A DNA stretch of 64,000 nt from JACRCT01 sp049841135 (lineage in GTDB: Bacteria > Myxococcota > Myxococcia > Myxococcales > UBA5297): NCBI GenBank assembly GCA_049841135.1, contig JASGHK010000004.1:2728001-2792000 (forward strand), given 5' to 3'. The position numbers were made by a program, and so were the translations under genes. Positions 63,250 through 64,000 of the stretch are shown here, piece after piece; position 1 is the stretch's first letter, and every line of letters starts with the position of its first letter. The notes beneath the pieces are model-generated. The model ran no database searches, was not told the origin of the DNA, and was given only the letters and a program-made list of their open reading frames with translations.

Positions 63250-64000
63250 CTAGGAGAGCTCCGGCTCCGTGCCCCGAAGCGCCTCGGGCGCACGCTTCTC
63301 CGTCACGCCCTTGCGCAGCGCCAGGTCGACCTTGATCGCCCGGGCCACGAAGGCCAGGAGCGCCAGCGCGCCGGCGTCGAAGATCAGGTCCGGCACCACG
63401 CGCATCCAGGTCACGGTGTGGATGAACGGCGAGCCGGTGACCTCGGGGCTGCGCGCGTACCAGATGCCGTGCCGGATGCCCTCGACGAACTGGTAGAAGC
63501 CCGCCGGGATGAGGCTGAAGACCATCATCGAGGCCAGGCCGATGTTCAGGCCCCAGAAGGCGAACTTGAGCAGGCCGTCCGACCACGCCGCCTTGGCGAC
63601 CACGTGGCGCATGGAGAAGAGCATCAGCGCGATGGCCAAGAAGCCGTAGACGCCGAAGAGCGCGCCGTGGCTGTGGATGGGCGTCGTGTTCAGGCCCTGC
63701 GCGTAGTAGAGGACGATGGGCGGGTTGATGAGGAAGCCGAAGACGCCGGCGCCAACCATGTTCCAGAACGCCACCGCGACGAAGAAGTAGAGCGGCCAGC
63801 GGTAGGGCGAGTCCTGGCCGCCGGCGCGGGCGAGCTTGAGGTTCTGGTGGACCTCGAAGCCCAGGAGCGTCAGCGGCACCACCTCCAGCGCGGAGAAGCT
63901 GGCGCCCAGCGCGGTGATGAAGAGCGGCGTGCCGGTGAAGTACAGGTGGTGGAAGGTGCCGATGATGCCGCTGCCCAGGTAGAGCAGGATGGAGGCGTAG
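63250..64000 (-). CDS. norB: Nitric oxide reductase large subunit (NorB/qNor type), 3' part
   Basis: About 249 C-terminal residues of a haem-copper-oxidase-superfamily protein that reduces NO to N2O in the inner membrane; the gene continues past the right edge. Diagnostic motifs are IIGTFHHLYFTGTP with the paired histidines of the FeB site, and FLINPPIVLYYAQGLNTTPI with the haem-ligand His in HSHGALFGVYG. At least five membrane helices are visible, and the tail is cytoplasmic. Whether it is the quinol-dependent single-subunit form cannot be told because the N-terminus is outside. Confidence 0.9.
   Translation of the reverse strand, partial: YASILLYLGSGIIGTFHHLYFTGTPLFITALGASFSALEVVPLTLLGFEVHQNLKLARAGGQDSPYRWPLYFFVAVAFWNMVGAGVFGFLINPPIVLYYAQGLNTTPIHSHGALFGVYGFLAIALMLFSMRHVVAKAAWSDGLLKFAFWGLNIGLASMMVFSLIPAGFYQFVEGIRHGIWYARSPEVTGSPFIHTVTWMRVVPDLIFDAGALALLAFVARAIKVDLALRKGVTEKRAPEALRGTEPELS

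Overview
The window is about 70% GC, densely packed on both strands, and reads as Myxococcota (the deltaproteobacterial myxobacterial lineage). The evidence is many secreted lipoproteins with Asp-Ala-Gly-rich linkers, a GltJ/AgmX-like protein (zinc ribbon, GYF, TonB-like), an FHA-sigma54 activator beside a Hanks-type kinase, a sigma/anti-sigma/caspase operon, and MoxR-DUF58-transglutaminase and DUF420-ABC-ctaB clusters. This assignment is inferred from gene content; no rRNA, tRNA, CRISPR array or insertion sequence was found.

Layout. 1-8.6 kb: start of a membrane PAS sensor, then a leftward operon (DUF3160 lipoprotein-like protein, zinc-ribbon protein, a ~1,530-residue acyl-CoA-synthetase/GNAT protein). 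8.8-10.8 kb: APC permease and response regulator. 11.0-14.0 kb: translation genes rplY, pth, rpsF, rpsR, rplI with structured leaders and a terminator. 14.2-19.1 kb: lipoprotein amidase, TylF-type methyltransferase, and a four-module RNA end-processing protein (MJ1316-EEP-2H-nucleotidyltransferase). 19.1-23.0 kb: operon of three exported lipoproteins. 23.1-28.9 kb: transglutaminase, DUF58, MoxR and a Pro/Lys-rich membrane protein. 29-38.3 kb: M48 peptidase, PKD/beta-helix lipoprotein, phospholipase D, protein phosphatase, two small exported proteins and a gene remnant. 38.3-42.6 kb: TetR/VOC pair with a clear operator, then kinase, FHA-sigma54 activator and PP2C phosphatase. 42.7-46.1 kb: membrane protein, dnaB, two-domain response regulator. 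46.2-52.0 kb: caspase, anti-sigma, ECF sigma, GltJ-like protein, FYDLN protein and a 47-residue ORF. 52.2-58.9 kb: DUF420, ABC-2 exporter, ctaB, Met-rich secreted protein, Nudix, EcsC-like and DUF6794-like proteins. 59-64 kb: ssb, a GCC2/RCC1-like lipoprotein, DUF6448 protein, sigma-like protein and the 3' part of a NorB-type nitric oxide reductase.

Data quality. About fifteen genes, including the essential dnaB and ssb, are each interrupted by one apparent single-base indel while the downstream frame stays conserved. That is what uncorrected long-read assembly errors look like, so I annotate these as single genes with a frameshift rather than as pseudogenes. Where two reading frames are joined, the frameshift position is approximate.

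Themes. The translation block and the oxidase-assembly cluster are housekeeping. The regulatory content is Ser/Thr phosphorylation, FHA-sigma54, ECF sigma with anti-sigma, TetR and response regulators. The most distinctive items are the RNA end-processing fusion, the synthetase/GNAT fusion, the secreted PEP-synthase-like lipoprotein operon and the sigma/anti-sigma/caspase operon.
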